A DNA stretch of 47,299 nucleotides from the NCBI RefSeq assembly GCF_020639365.1, contig NZ_JAINUL010000001.1:7476438-7523736 (forward strand), given 5' to 3'. Within the stretch, counting starts at the first letter, position 1. Each line of letters opens with the position of its first letter. Below the pieces are notes generated by a model. That model was not told the origin of the DNA and did no database searches. It saw nothing but the letters and a program-made list of their open reading frames with translations. Origin of the DNA: Streptomyces flavotricini. Its GTDB lineage: Bacteria > Actinomycetota > Actinomycetes > Streptomycetales > Streptomycetaceae. Made by a program: the position numbers and the translations under genes. Of the stretch, positions 18,440-26,644 are shown in pieces.

Positions 18440-18949
18440 ATGCCGCGTAGACGGCCCGGCGCGCTGCGCGCCGAACGAGGAACGTACGAGGACCGCCGGC
18501 CGCCCGTCTGGGCGCGGGAACTGCCCCCCGTGGACCGGTTGTCGCCGGCCGCCAGTGCCGGGGTTCAATGGGTCCAGCACGAGCAGAGCACGAGTGGCAC
18601 CGATCTCGCAGACCTCTTGCGCCGGTACCGCGCGTTCCTGAACCGGCCGGGCGGCCGGTTGCGGCTGGTCGCCTCGCGGGTGCCGGCCTGCCCGTGCTGC
18701 GCGCTCGACGACGTGGCCGAGGTCCGGGACAGGCTGGCCGAGGTCTACCGGAGGCTGCCACCGCAGGCCCGCACGGCGCTGGGCCGCGTTCTGTGCGCCT
18801 TGGACGCGGAGTTCCGGCGCCGCACGCTCCCGGACCCGGATCCGCCACCCGGCCACTGGGCCGACTGGATCGAGTACGTCGATGACTGGGCCCAGTGGCG
18901 CGGCATCCCCTATGCCTGGTGGCACCGCCGGATCTACGAGCACACCTGA
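18440..18949 (+). CDS. Hypothetical protein with a CPCC motif
   Basis: I do not recognise this 169-residue protein. The first 45 residues are Arg/Pro-rich, and the rest looks like a folded, mostly helical domain: DLADLLRRYRAFLNRPGG, then ACPCCALDDVAEVRDRLAEVYRRLPPQARTALGRVLCALDAEFRRR, and an aromatic end WIEYVDDWAQWRGIPYAWWHRRIYEHT. The Cys-Pro-Cys-Cys group near residue 91 could bind metal or form disulfides. The start is uncertain, since no good ribosome site precedes the ATG and later starts are possible. Codon usage is normal. It is convergent with the LtrA gene, 12 bp apart. Confidence 0.65.
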   Translation: MPRRRPGALRAERGTYEDRRPPVWARELPPVDRLSPAASAGVQWVQHEQSTSGTDLADLLRRYRAFLNRPGGRLRLVASRVPACPCCALDDVAEVRDRLAEVYRRLPPQARTALGRVLCALDAEFRRRTLPDPDPPPGHWADWIEYVDDWAQWRGIPYAWWHRRIYEHT

Positions 18950-18961
18950 CCCGGGCACTCG

Positions 18962-20161
18962 CTAGGGGGTGGGCGGTCGAGCCGGTGCCGGCGTGTGCGG
19001 GAGCCGGTCCAGCAGCACCCGCGGCCACGCCGCCGCCAGCACCAGCACCCACACCAGTTGTACGGCCGCGGCATCCCGGGCCGGCGTCGCCGCCACCAGT
19101 ACGACGGCCAGCGACGGCCCCACCAGCAGCAGGACCTCCCGCGTCCGGCGGCCCGAGCCGAGCGCAGCCACCCCCGCGATCCCCAGGTACACCGCGAGGC
19201 TCCCGCAGAGCAGCCACCGCACCGATCCGGGAACCGGGTGGTCCGTGTACTCCACCGCGTTGCCGAGCGCCGCCGCCAGCGCGGCCACCGAGCCCGCGAC
19301 GAAGCAGTGCAGCGGCAGGACCAGCCGTACCGGAAGGACGTCCCACGCCAGCAGCGGAACCCCGTCCGCCCCGTGCCGCAGCGACAGCGACCACAGCAGG
19401 AGCAGCAGCAGGAACGTGCCGACGCCCACCCCGTACAGCGCCGCGTCCCACTCCACCTGCGCGGCGGCCGCCACCACCTGGGCCACCGCCTCGCCCAGCA
19501 CGATCAGCTGGAACAGGCCCAGCCGCTCCCCGAGATGAGGCGCGTCCATCAGCGCCGCGACCGGTTGGGGAGAGGCCCGCCGCCCGCGCGCCGCCTCCTC
19601 GGCGTACCGCGCCTCCACCCGGGCGGACAGCCGCCGGCCGGACACCGTGAACATCACCGCCAGGTCGATGGCCAGCCCCAGCGCCCACAGCGCGTTGCGG
19701 GCCGTCCCGTCGAACCACATCGACACGATCCACGGTGTCAGCCCCAGCCCCAGCTGTGTGATCGGCAGGTCCGGCACGTACTCGCCGCGCCGCTCCCACG
19801 CCTTGCCGGCCAGCGACCGCACCAGGATGTAGGCCAGCGCGAACGCCCCCGCCCGGTCCTCCCGCACGCCGTGCACCGAGGCCGCCATCACCGCCATGCC
19901 GAACATCCCCGCCAGCACCGTCCACGTGCGCGTCTCCTCGCCGCTGACGTTCCCGTACACCGTGAACAGCATCCAGCCCGTCCAGAAGGCCAGGAACATC
20001 ACCGCGTACAGCGCCACGTCGCCCGGGCCGGGGCTGCCGTGCAGGAGGTGCGCCAGCTGGGCGACGCCCGCCACCGCAGTCAGATCGAAGAAGAGCTCCA
20101 GCCAGGAGGCGTGCCGTTCGCCCTGCGCCGGCACCGGCGCCGGAGACGCGGAATCGGTCAT
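18962..20161 (-). CDS. ltrA: Low temperature requirement protein A (LtrA) family membrane protein
   Basis: A 399-residue integral membrane protein with about 11-12 hydrophobic segments. The family-diagnostic N-terminus HASWLELFFDLTAVAGVAQLAHLLH is present, followed by MFLAFWTGWMLFTVYGN, and the central RLGLFQLIVLGEAVAQVV motif. The name comes from a Listeria mutant impaired in growth at low temperature; the transported substrate or activity is not established. Length is normal. It is divergent from the ACT-domain gene with only 26 bp between start codons, so the two probably have overlapping promoters. Confidence 0.88.
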   Translation of the reverse strand: MTDSASPAPVPAQGERHASWLELFFDLTAVAGVAQLAHLLHGSPGPGDVALYAVMFLAFWTGWMLFTVYGNVSGEETRTWTVLAGMFGMAVMAASVHGVREDRAGAFALAYILVRSLAGKAWERRGEYVPDLPITQLGLGLTPWIVSMWFDGTARNALWALGLAIDLAVMFTVSGRRLSARVEARYAEEAARGRRASPQPVAALMDAPHLGERLGLFQLIVLGEAVAQVVAAAAQVEWDAALYGVGVGTFLLLLLLWSLSLRHGADGVPLLAWDVLPVRLVLPLHCFVAGSVAALAAALGNAVEYTDHPVPGSVRWLLCGSLAVYLGIAGVAALGSGRRTREVLLLVGPSLAVVLVAATPARDAAAVQLVWVLVLAAAWPRVLLDRLPHTPAPARPPTP

Positions 20162-20187
20162 ATCGGGATGATAGGTAGGGTGGCGCC

Positions 20188-20592
20188 ATGAGCGGTGAGA
20201 GCGACCTGAGGAAACTGCTGAGCGGCATGCGCCCCGAGCTGCACGAGGGGCGGTACGTCTTCTGCACGGTCCCCGCGGCCACGGCGCCCCCGGCGGGAAC
20301 CACCCCCGTCGCCACCGTCCTGGAGGCCGAAGGGCTCACCCTCGTCCTGCGCCAGGAGGAGGCCGACGCCGCCGGACTCGCCTACGACTACACCGCCGGG
20401 TGGATCACCCTGCGCATCCACTCCGCCCTCGACGCCGTCGGCCTCACCGGAGCCTTCGCCGCCGAGCTCGCCGCGCACGGACTCAGCTGCAACGTCATCG
20501 CCGGGTACCACCACGACCACCTTTTCGTGCCCGCGGAGCGGGCGGCCGAAGCCGTGGCCGTACTGGAAGAACTGGCAACCCGTTCGATGTGA
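20188..20592 (+). CDS. ACT domain-containing protein (DUF2241-like)
   Basis: A 134-residue stand-alone small-molecule-binding protein. The N-terminal half RKLLSGMRPELHEGRYVFCTV with a following beta strand, and the ACT-like half ITLRIHSALDAVGLTGAFAAELAAHGLSCNVIAGYHHDHLFVPAERAAEAVAVLEEL, match small uncharacterised ACT proteins. These are thought to sense amino acids, but the ligand is unknown. It is divergent from ltrA. Confidence 0.85.
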   Translation: MSGESDLRKLLSGMRPELHEGRYVFCTVPAATAPPAGTTPVATVLEAEGLTLVLRQEEADAAGLAYDYTAGWITLRIHSALDAVGLTGAFAAELAAHGLSCNVIAGYHHDHLFVPAERAAEAVAVLEELATRSM

Positions 20593-20690
20593 TTGAGACA
20601 CCGGTAAACGGCCCGGACGCACGATCCCGAAGATTCCGATCTTTCTCGGCTGAACGCCTTCGCGCGTGCGTGCGCGGGCGTACTCTGATG

Positions 20691-20709
20691 CCCCCAACCG
20701 GCCTGGGGG
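20691..20709. promoter_or_regulatory. Inverted repeat CCCCCA-N7-TGGGGG over the ribosome site
   Basis: A perfect 6-bp inverted repeat 9 bp before the start codon of the LAL-type gene; its right arm contains the G-run that probably serves as the ribosome site. It could be an operator (possibly autoregulatory) or an mRNA hairpin that limits translation. Confidence 0.4.
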
Positions 20710-20718
20710 GTACCAGCC

Positions 20719-23550
20719 ATGACGGAACGCCCGACCCGCAGACGGCGCAAACTGTTCGAACGTGAGGCCGAACTCGTCACCGTGGACGGGGCCCTGGAGC
20801 AGCTCGGCGGCACCGGCACCGGCGCGGGCGGCGCGCTGCTCGCCTTCTCCGGACCCGCCGGCCTCGGCAAGACCACCCTCCTCGCCGAAGTGCGCCGTCG
20901 CGCCCTCGCCCGCGACTGCACCCTGCTGGCCGCCCGTGGCGGCGAACAGGAACAGAGCCAGCCCTTCCACGTCGCCCGCCAGCTCATCCAGCCCCACCTG
21001 GCGGGCCGCCCCGAGGAGGAACTGCGCGCCGCCCTCGGCAGCTGGTACTCCATCGTCGGCCCCGCGCTCGGCCTGTGCGCCCCCGAACAGGGCGCCCCGC
21101 CCGACCCCCAGGGCCTGCGCGACGGACTCGACTGGGTCCTCACCCACCTCACCGTGCAGCGCGCCCCCGTCGCCCTCGTCCTCGACGACGCCCACTGGGC
21201 CGACCCCGAATCCCTCTCCTGGCTCGCCGCCTTCGCCCCGCGCGCCGAGCACCTCCCGCTGCTCCTCGTCGTCGCGTACCGCCCCGAGGAACTCCCGGCC
21301 CACGCCGATGCCTTCCGAACGCTGCCCGGCCGCGCGGGGCACCGCCCGCTGGCCCTCGCACCGCTCACCGAGGCCGCCGTGTCCACCCTGGTCCGCGAAG
21401 CCGTAGGCGACCACGCCGACGACGCCTTCTGCCGGGAGGCCTGGGCCGTCACCACCGGCAACCCCTTCGAGGCCGTCGAGCTCACCGCCAAGGTCCGCGA
21501 CAAGGGCCTCGACCCCACCTCGGCCAGCGCCCCGCTGCTGCGCGACCTCGCCGCCGCCCAGCGCGGCAGCGGCCTCGTCGCCCGCTTCGAGCGACTCGGC
21601 CCCTCCACCGTCCGCTTCGGCTGGGCCTGCGCCGTCCTCGGCACCGCCATCCCGCAGGAACTCGCCGCCCGCGTCGCCGGGCTCGGCCCCGAGGAGGCCG
21701 CCGGAGCCACCGCGCGGCTGCGGGATGCCCGCATCCTGTCCGGGGCAGGTGAAGCGCCCGACGCGGGACTGGAGTTCGTCCACCCGCTCATCGCCACCGC
21801 CCTCTACCGGTCCATCCCCGACGCCCTGCGGGTGGCCCTCCACGGACAGGCCGCCGTCGCCGTCGTCGATGCCGGACTCGGATCCTCCGCCGCCGCCCGC
21901 CACCTGCTGGAGACCCACCCCGAGAACGACCCCTGGGTGGTAAGGACCCTGCGCACGGCCGCCGCCGAGAACCTGCGCGCCGGTGCTCCCGAGGCCGCCC
22001 GCCGCCAGCTCGCGCGCGCCCTGCGCGAGCCACCGGACTTCGGCGAGCGGGCCGCCGTGCTGTACGAGCTCGGCTGCGCCTCCCTGCTCACCGAACCGGC
22101 CAACACCGTCAACCACCTGAGGGCCGCGCTCGCCGAGCCCTTCGACGACCCGGCCCTGCGCCAGGGCATCGTCATCCGGCTCGCCCAGGTCCTCGCCCAC
22201 AGCGACCGCCTCGCCGACGCCTCCGACTCGCTCGCGCGGGAGATCCCGTACACCCGAGACGTCCGGGCCCGGCTGCGCCTGCAGTCCGAGCAGTTCATGT
22301 GGGACGCCTTCGACGCCGTCGAGCCCGACTCCCCGGCGCGCTCGCGCCGGCTGGCCCGGCTCGCCGACCGGCTGACCGGCCGCGACCTCACCGAGCGGTA
22401 CGTCATCGGACTGCGCGCCTGGGACGCCTGCCTGCGCGGGGAGCCGGTCGAGGTGGTCCTGCACCACGCGGTACGGGCCCTGGGCACGGAATTCAGCTGG
22501 GCGCACGAGGACCGGGGCTTCGAGGTGCCGGTGCTCGCCGCCATGGTCCACATGTACGCGGACCGGCCCGGGCGGGCGGAGGAGCTGTTCGAGGCGGGCA
22601 CCGCCGAGTTCGAGCGGCACGGCTGGCGCGGGGCCCACCTGTCGTTCGCATACAGCCTGCGCGCCTACATCCGCTACCGGCGCGGGCGGCTCGCGGCGGC
22701 CGAGGAACTGGCCCGGGCCGGGCTGCGCCTCGCCGAGCGGGTGGGGCGCGGCACGCCCGTGCACTGGTACGCCATCGCGATCCTCGCCACGACCCTGCTC
22801 GCTCGGGGACGCGTGGAGGAGGCGTGGGAACTGGCGCGGGAGCACGGGTTCGGGGAGTCCTTCCCGGCGGCCGTCGTCTTCCCGGACGCGCAGACCGTGT
22901 ACGCGGAACTGCTGCTGGCCCGCGGCCAGGCGAAGGCGGCGGTGGCCGAACTGGAGGCCGTGGACCGCAGGCTGAGCCCGCGCGGGATCCGGAACCCGTC
23001 CTGGTGCCCGTGGCAGCTGCACCTGGCCCGGGCGGCGGCGGAGGAGGACCCGGACCGGGCGCGGGCCCTGGCGGCCGACGCGATCCGGCGGGCCCGCGCC
23101 TTCGGCGCCCCGTCGGGGATCGGGCAGGCGCTGCGGGTGGCGGCGGAGGTGGCACCCCCCGGAGAGCGTCCGGCGCTGCTGACCGAAGCGGTGTCCCTGC
23201 TGTCCGAGTCGCCCGCGGGGTACGAGCTGGCGCTCGCCCTCGCCGCACTGGGGACGGAGCTCGGGGACGCCGGGCTGCTGGCGCGGGCGGTGGTGACGGC
23301 GCGGGAGTGCGGGGCGGACGGGCTGGTGGCGAGCCTGGGCGGCGCCGGAGGTGGCGGGGGCGCCGGGGGTGACGGGGGTGACGGGGCCCGGGCGGACGGG
23401 CTGACGGAGGAGGAACTCCGGGTGGCGCTCCAGGCGGTACGGGACGACCCGGCGGCCCGGGCCCGGGACCTGTCCGTGGTGTACCGGAAGCTGGGCACGG
23501 ACCGGGCCGGCCTCGAGGAGGCACTGGAGGCGTACGCGCAGGCCCACTGA
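20719..23550 (+). CDS. LAL-type AAA ATPase with an eroded LuxR DNA-binding domain
   Basis: A 943-residue protein with the architecture of large ATP-binding LuxR regulators (MalT/PikD type). The Walker A motif GPAGLGKT is at 45-52 and Walker B VALVLDDAHWAD at about 151-162; a long TPR-like helical region follows from roughly 350 to 880. LAL proteins normally end in a 60-residue LuxR helix-turn-helix. Here the end reads LTEEELRVALQAVRDDPAARARDLSVVYRKLGTDRAGLEEALEAYAQAH: the first helix (LTEEELRVA) and the last (VYRKLG) are recognisable, but the S-N-x-x-I-A turn and recognition helix are missing. It may act as an ATP-dependent signalling scaffold rather than bind DNA. Transcribed alone, followed by a strong terminator. 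Confidence 0.85.
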   Translation: MTERPTRRRRKLFEREAELVTVDGALEQLGGTGTGAGGALLAFSGPAGLGKTTLLAEVRRRALARDCTLLAARGGEQEQSQPFHVARQLIQPHLAGRPEEELRAALGSWYSIVGPALGLCAPEQGAPPDPQGLRDGLDWVLTHLTVQRAPVALVLDDAHWADPESLSWLAAFAPRAEHLPLLLVVAYRPEELPAHADAFRTLPGRAGHRPLALAPLTEAAVSTLVREAVGDHADDAFCREAWAVTTGNPFEAVELTAKVRDKGLDPTSASAPLLRDLAAAQRGSGLVARFERLGPSTVRFGWACAVLGTAIPQELAARVAGLGPEEAAGATARLRDARILSGAGEAPDAGLEFVHPLIATALYRSIPDALRVALHGQAAVAVVDAGLGSSAAARHLLETHPENDPWVVRTLRTAAAENLRAGAPEAARRQLARALREPPDFGERAAVLYELGCASLLTEPANTVNHLRAALAEPFDDPALRQGIVIRLAQVLAHSDRLADASDSLAREIPYTRDVRARLRLQSEQFMWDAFDAVEPDSPARSRRLARLADRLTGRDLTERYVIGLRAWDACLRGEPVEVVLHHAVRALGTEFSWAHEDRGFEVPVLAAMVHMYADRPGRAEELFEAGTAEFERHGWRGAHLSFAYSLRAYIRYRRGRLAAAEELARAGLRLAERVGRGTPVHWYAIAILATTLLARGRVEEAWELAREHGFGESFPAAVVFPDAQTVYAELLLARGQAKAAVAELEAVDRRLSPRGIRNPSWCPWQLHLARAAAEEDPDRARALAADAIRRARAFGAPSGIGQALRVAAEVAPPGERPALLTEAVSLLSESPAGYELALALAALGTELGDAGLLARAVVTARECGADGLVASLGGAGGGGGAGGDGGDGARADGLTEEELRVALQAVRDDPAARARDLSVVYRKLGTDRAGLEEALEAYAQAH

Positions 23551-23554
23551 GGCG

Positions 23555-23590
23555 CCTCCCGCCCGGCCCCCGGCAGGGCCGGGCGGGAGG
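23555..23590 (+). terminator. Strong terminator hairpin
   Basis: A perfect 15-bp stem CCTCCCGCCCGGCCC / GGGCCGGGCGGGAGG with a 6-base loop, starting 5 bp after the LAL gene stop. Confidence 0.8.
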
Positions 23591-24113
23591 AGGCCGCCGG
23601 TGCCCCTCCGGCGCCCGCCCCGCCAGGGCCGGTCGACCACGCCCCCGGCATCCCCTGGGGGCGTCCGCGGAATCCCGCCTTCGCGGAAAAGCCGGGGTAG
23701 CACCGCCCCCCCCGCGAACCGCGGGCTCCGGGAAGCGGGCGGCGGCCGCTCGTGCGGTCCCCGGTGCGCCGCCCCGGTGCGCGGCCCCGGGGAACGGGGG
23801 AAGGGCGCGGCGGGGAGGTCCCGCGCGGCGGCAGCCCGGCGGACCGGGCCTCCCGGCCGCCCCCCCCCGGCCCGCGGAGCAGCCGCCGCGCGGCCCACTG
23901 GCCCGGCCGCGGAGCGGCCGACCGACCCGCCGGGATCCGGGCCCGATGCCGCCGTGCGGGCCGCCGGGCGGGCGGGGCTGCCCCGTCGGGCCGCAGCCGT
24001 CGGCGCGGCCCCCAGGCGCGGCACCCGCGGACCGGCCGGGGTCGCGACGGCACCCCGGGGCCGTGGGCCGGGGGCGGGGCCGGAAATGCGGGGCGGGCAC
24101 GTACCATGGCGGC
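23591..24113. other. 523-bp intergenic stretch, no convincing gene
   Basis: Extremely G+C-rich, with several C- and G-runs. Long open frames exist on both strands, but their peptides are Arg/Gly/Pro-rich, lack any family signature, and have no ribosome site. It presumably carries the promoter of the following small gene. I see no RNA gene or operator here. Confidence 0.6.
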
Positions 24114-24614
24114 ATGTCCTTCCTCCGCCGCAACCGCGCCGCCACACCCGCCGGCCCGGACTTCGACGTCCTGGCCATGGACCCGGGGGACTGGCCGGGC
24201 AATCTCGGGGCCGGGCTGCTGCCCGCGCCCGACGGCAGCTGCCAGGGCGTCTTTCTCCGCTACGACCTGTTCGGCGGACGCGGCCCCGCAATGATCATCG
24301 GCAACCTCCCCGAGGGCTCCCCGGCACGGGAGATCGCCGACGGCCAGGTCCCCTTCGAGGTGGCCCAGCTCCTCGACGCCCTCGAGAACGACGAGGACGT
24401 CGAGGTCACCGGCATCGAGGACTGCCCCGTCATGCAGGGCGACAACCTCCTCATCGTCCGCAAGGTCAAGCTCTCCGAGGGCCGGATCAGCTGCGTGCAG
24501 TTCGACCGCAGTGACAATGTGCTGGTCACCATCGCGAGCTGGGACCGGCCCATCACCGACGACCTGTACGCCCTCCTCAAGCCGCTCCCCGCCGAGCTCT
24601 TCCAGCAGGGCTAG
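24114..24614 (+). CDS. Conserved-looking hypothetical protein
   Basis: A 166-residue soluble protein that I cannot name. It starts MSFLRRNR, then has a balanced alpha/beta composition: FDVLAMDPGDWPGNLGAGLLP, GVFLRYDLFGGRGPAMIIGNLP, and the acidic VAQLLDALENDEDVEVTGIED, ending with RPITDDLYALLKPLPAELFQQG. The length, low-Arg composition and codon bias are those of a real gene. The final TAG shares the four bases CTAG with the stop codon of the convergent KstD-like gene, so the two coding regions overlap by 4 bp and there is no terminator between them. Confidence 0.78.
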   Translation: MSFLRRNRAATPAGPDFDVLAMDPGDWPGNLGAGLLPAPDGSCQGVFLRYDLFGGRGPAMIIGNLPEGSPAREIADGQVPFEVAQLLDALENDEDVEVTGIEDCPVMQGDNLLIVRKVKLSEGRISCVQFDRSDNVLVTIASWDRPITDDLYALLKPLPAELFQQG

Positions 24615-26440
24615 CCCGCGGCCGCGTCCGCGATGTCGTTCGCCGCCACGTAGCCGAACGTCATCGCGGGGCCGATCGTCGATCCCGCCCCCGCGTAGCT
24701 GTGGCCCATCACCGCCGCGCTCGCGTTGCCCGCCGCCCACAGGCCCCGGATCACCGAGCCGTCGGGGCGCAGCGCGCGGGCCCGCGCGTCCGTGACGATG
24801 CCGCCCTTCGTGCCCAGATCACCCGGCACGATCTTGAAGGCGTAGAACGGCGGCGCCCAGATCGGGGCCAGGCACGAGTTCGGCTGCACCCCCGGGTCCG
24901 TGTAGTAGTGGTCGTAGGCCGTGTCCCCCCGGTGGAAATCGGGATCGGTGCCGTTCCACGCCTGGGTGTTGAACCGGTTCAGGGTCGCCCGCAGCGCCCC
25001 CGCCGGGACCCCGATCTGGCCCGCCAGCGCGTCCCAGGTCCACGCCTTCTTCGCCGCGCCCGCCTCGTACCAGGCGTCCGGGAAGACGATCGTCGGCAGG
25101 ATGTCCTTGAACAGGTACTTGTTGCGGTAGTTCTGGTCCACGATCAGCCAGGCCGGGATGTGCGAGCCCGCCGCCCCCCGGTCCTTCTCGTACATCACGT
25201 GCACCACGTCGCTGTACGGGGCCGCCTCGTTGACGAACCGCGCACCCGCCCGGTTCACGATCAACCCGCCGGGCAGCGTGCGCTCGGCCAGGCAGAAGTA
25301 CGGCTCGCCGGGCAGCGGGATCGACGGCCCCCACCAGGCGTCCTCCATCAGCGCCAGAGCCGCCCCGGCCCGCTGCCCCGCCCGGATCCCGTCACCGGTG
25401 TTCTCCTTGGCGCCGACCGACCACTGGGTGGCGATCGGCTGCTGCTGGTACTGCGCCCGCATCTCCGCATTGTGCTCGAAGCCGCCCGAGCCGACGACCA
25501 CGCCCCTGCGGGCCCGTACGACACCCCGTACGCCCTCCTTCTCCACCACCACTCCGGTGACGGCGCCGCCCTCCTGCACCAGGTCGACCAGCGGGCTGTT
25601 CAGCCACACCGGCACGCCCGCCCGCATCAGCCCCGCGCGCAGCCCGGCTGCCAGGGCCTGGCCCATCGTCAGCGGCTTCTGTCCGCACAGCGCTGCCTTG
25701 GTGCCGCGCGCCAGGCACTCCGTGGACACCGCCAGGCCCTTGGCGTTCACGGCCGCCAGGTTCAGCCACTTGTAGTCCTGGCTGAACACCACCATCCCGG
25801 CCGGCACCGGCATGTACGCCGGGTTCAGCCGCTCCAGTTCGGCGCCCAGGAGATGGCCGTCGATCTGGTCGGGCTCGATGGACCGGCCGTTCGGCATCCC
25901 GCCCGGCAGGTTCGGGTAGTAGTCGCTGTACCCGTCCATGTACCGGAACCGCAGCGGGCTGTTGGCCATCACGAAGTCCAGCATCCGGGGGCCGTTGGCG
26001 AGGAAGGCCGCCTGCCGGTCCGCCGGCGAGCCGTCGCCGACGACCGCCGCCAGGTACGTCGCCGCCTTCTGCGGGGTGTCCGGCACCCCCGCCGCCAGGA
26101 TCACCGAGTTGTTCGGCAGCCAGATCCCGGCCCCGGAGCGCGCCGCCGAACCGCCGAACGTCGGCGCCTTCTCCACCACCAGCACGCTCAGGCCCCGCTG
26201 GGCGGCGGTGAGCGCGGCGGTCATCCCGGACGCCCCGGAGCCGACCACGACCACGTCGTACTCGCCGAGCGGGAGCCCCGCACCGGATTCGGCTGCCCGC
26301 GCGACGGGACCCGGCGCGAGGGCCGCGGCGAGCACCCCCGCCCCGGCCCCGGCGAGGACCGCCCGACGGGAAGGAGGGGTGGGACACGCGGACGCGGCGC
26401 TTGCGGACTCACTGCTTGCGGACTCGCTGCTTGCGGACAT
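24611..26440 (-). CDS. kstD: 3-ketosteroid-delta1-dehydrogenase-like flavoprotein with a Tat signal
   Basis: A 609-residue FAD flavoprotein of the KstD/fumarate reductase superfamily, which introduces the 1,2 double bond in ring A of 3-ketosteroids. The dinucleotide motif VVVVGSGASGMTAAL has its glycines at 67-72. The region around YMDGYSDYYPNLPGG, and the late HSYAGAGSTIGPAMTFGY with the Tyr...Gly pair of the KstD active site, support KstD over generic FAD-binding dehydrogenases. Residues 24-50 (SRRAVLAGAGAG then a hydrophobic stretch ending in AAAL and PVARA) look like a twin-arginine export signal, which is unusual for KstD. The ATG at 26440 has GGAG upstream. An operator identical in pattern to those of the FadD/EchA block lies 50 bp upstream. 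Confidence 0.82.
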   Translation of the reverse strand: MSASSESASSESASAASACPTPPSRRAVLAGAGAGVLAAALAPGPVARAAESGAGLPLGEYDVVVVGSGASGMTAALTAAQRGLSVLVVEKAPTFGGSAARSGAGIWLPNNSVILAAGVPDTPQKAATYLAAVVGDGSPADRQAAFLANGPRMLDFVMANSPLRFRYMDGYSDYYPNLPGGMPNGRSIEPDQIDGHLLGAELERLNPAYMPVPAGMVVFSQDYKWLNLAAVNAKGLAVSTECLARGTKAALCGQKPLTMGQALAAGLRAGLMRAGVPVWLNSPLVDLVQEGGAVTGVVVEKEGVRGVVRARRGVVVGSGGFEHNAEMRAQYQQQPIATQWSVGAKENTGDGIRAGQRAGAALALMEDAWWGPSIPLPGEPYFCLAERTLPGGLIVNRAGARFVNEAAPYSDVVHVMYEKDRGAAGSHIPAWLIVDQNYRNKYLFKDILPTIVFPDAWYEAGAAKKAWTWDALAGQIGVPAGALRATLNRFNTQAWNGTDPDFHRGDTAYDHYYTDPGVQPNSCLAPIWAPPFYAFKIVPGDLGTKGGIVTDARARALRPDGSVIRGLWAAGNASAAVMGHSYAGAGSTIGPAMTFGYVAANDIADAAAG

Positions 26441-26490
26441 GGGCGGGCTCCAGCGGAGTGGGAAGGCGGGGACGGTCGGCGGCTCCAGCA

Positions 26491-26511
26491 TTTCTGATGC
26501 CAAGTCAGAAA
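26491..26511. promoter_or_regulatory. Predicted operator TTTCTGA-N7-TCAGAAA
   Basis: A perfect 7-bp inverted repeat with a 7-base spacer, 50 bp upstream of the KstD-like start codon. It is the most symmetric member of the family of sites at 242, 13708 and (relaxed) 6921. Confidence 0.7.
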
Positions 26512-26578
26512 AGGTGTTCGGGGGATCATGTGATGTCAAGGCACGTGCAGAGGTGGCGAGATGGCCCCGGAACGCACG

Positions 26579-26621
26579 AAATCCCGTGGTACGCACACCG
26601 GGTGCGTACGGCACGGGATTT
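26579..26621 (-). terminator. Long terminator hairpin after the phosphotransferase gene
   Basis: An 18-bp stem: AAATCCCGTG and GTACGCAC pair with GTGCGTAC and CACGGGATTT, with a 2-base bulge and a 5-base loop. The A/T base of the stem gives a short U-run in the leftward transcript. It insulates the phosphotransferase gene from the KstD promoter. Confidence 0.85.
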
Positions 26622-26644
26622 TCGTACGGGGTCGGACCGCCGGG

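Noticed and set aside
23591..24113. CRISPR or repeat array in the G/C-run-rich gap
   Set aside because: Runs of C and G are present but no regularly spaced repeats.
20158..24291. A 1377-residue minus-strand open frame
   Set aside because: Antisense to the ACT and LAL genes; composition dominated by Gly/Arg/Pro/Glu with no domain; shadow.
23600..24514. A 304-residue plus-strand frame in the 23.6-24.5 kb gap
   Set aside because: Runs out of frame through the small gene at 24114, is Arg/Pro/Gly-rich and has no ribosome site.
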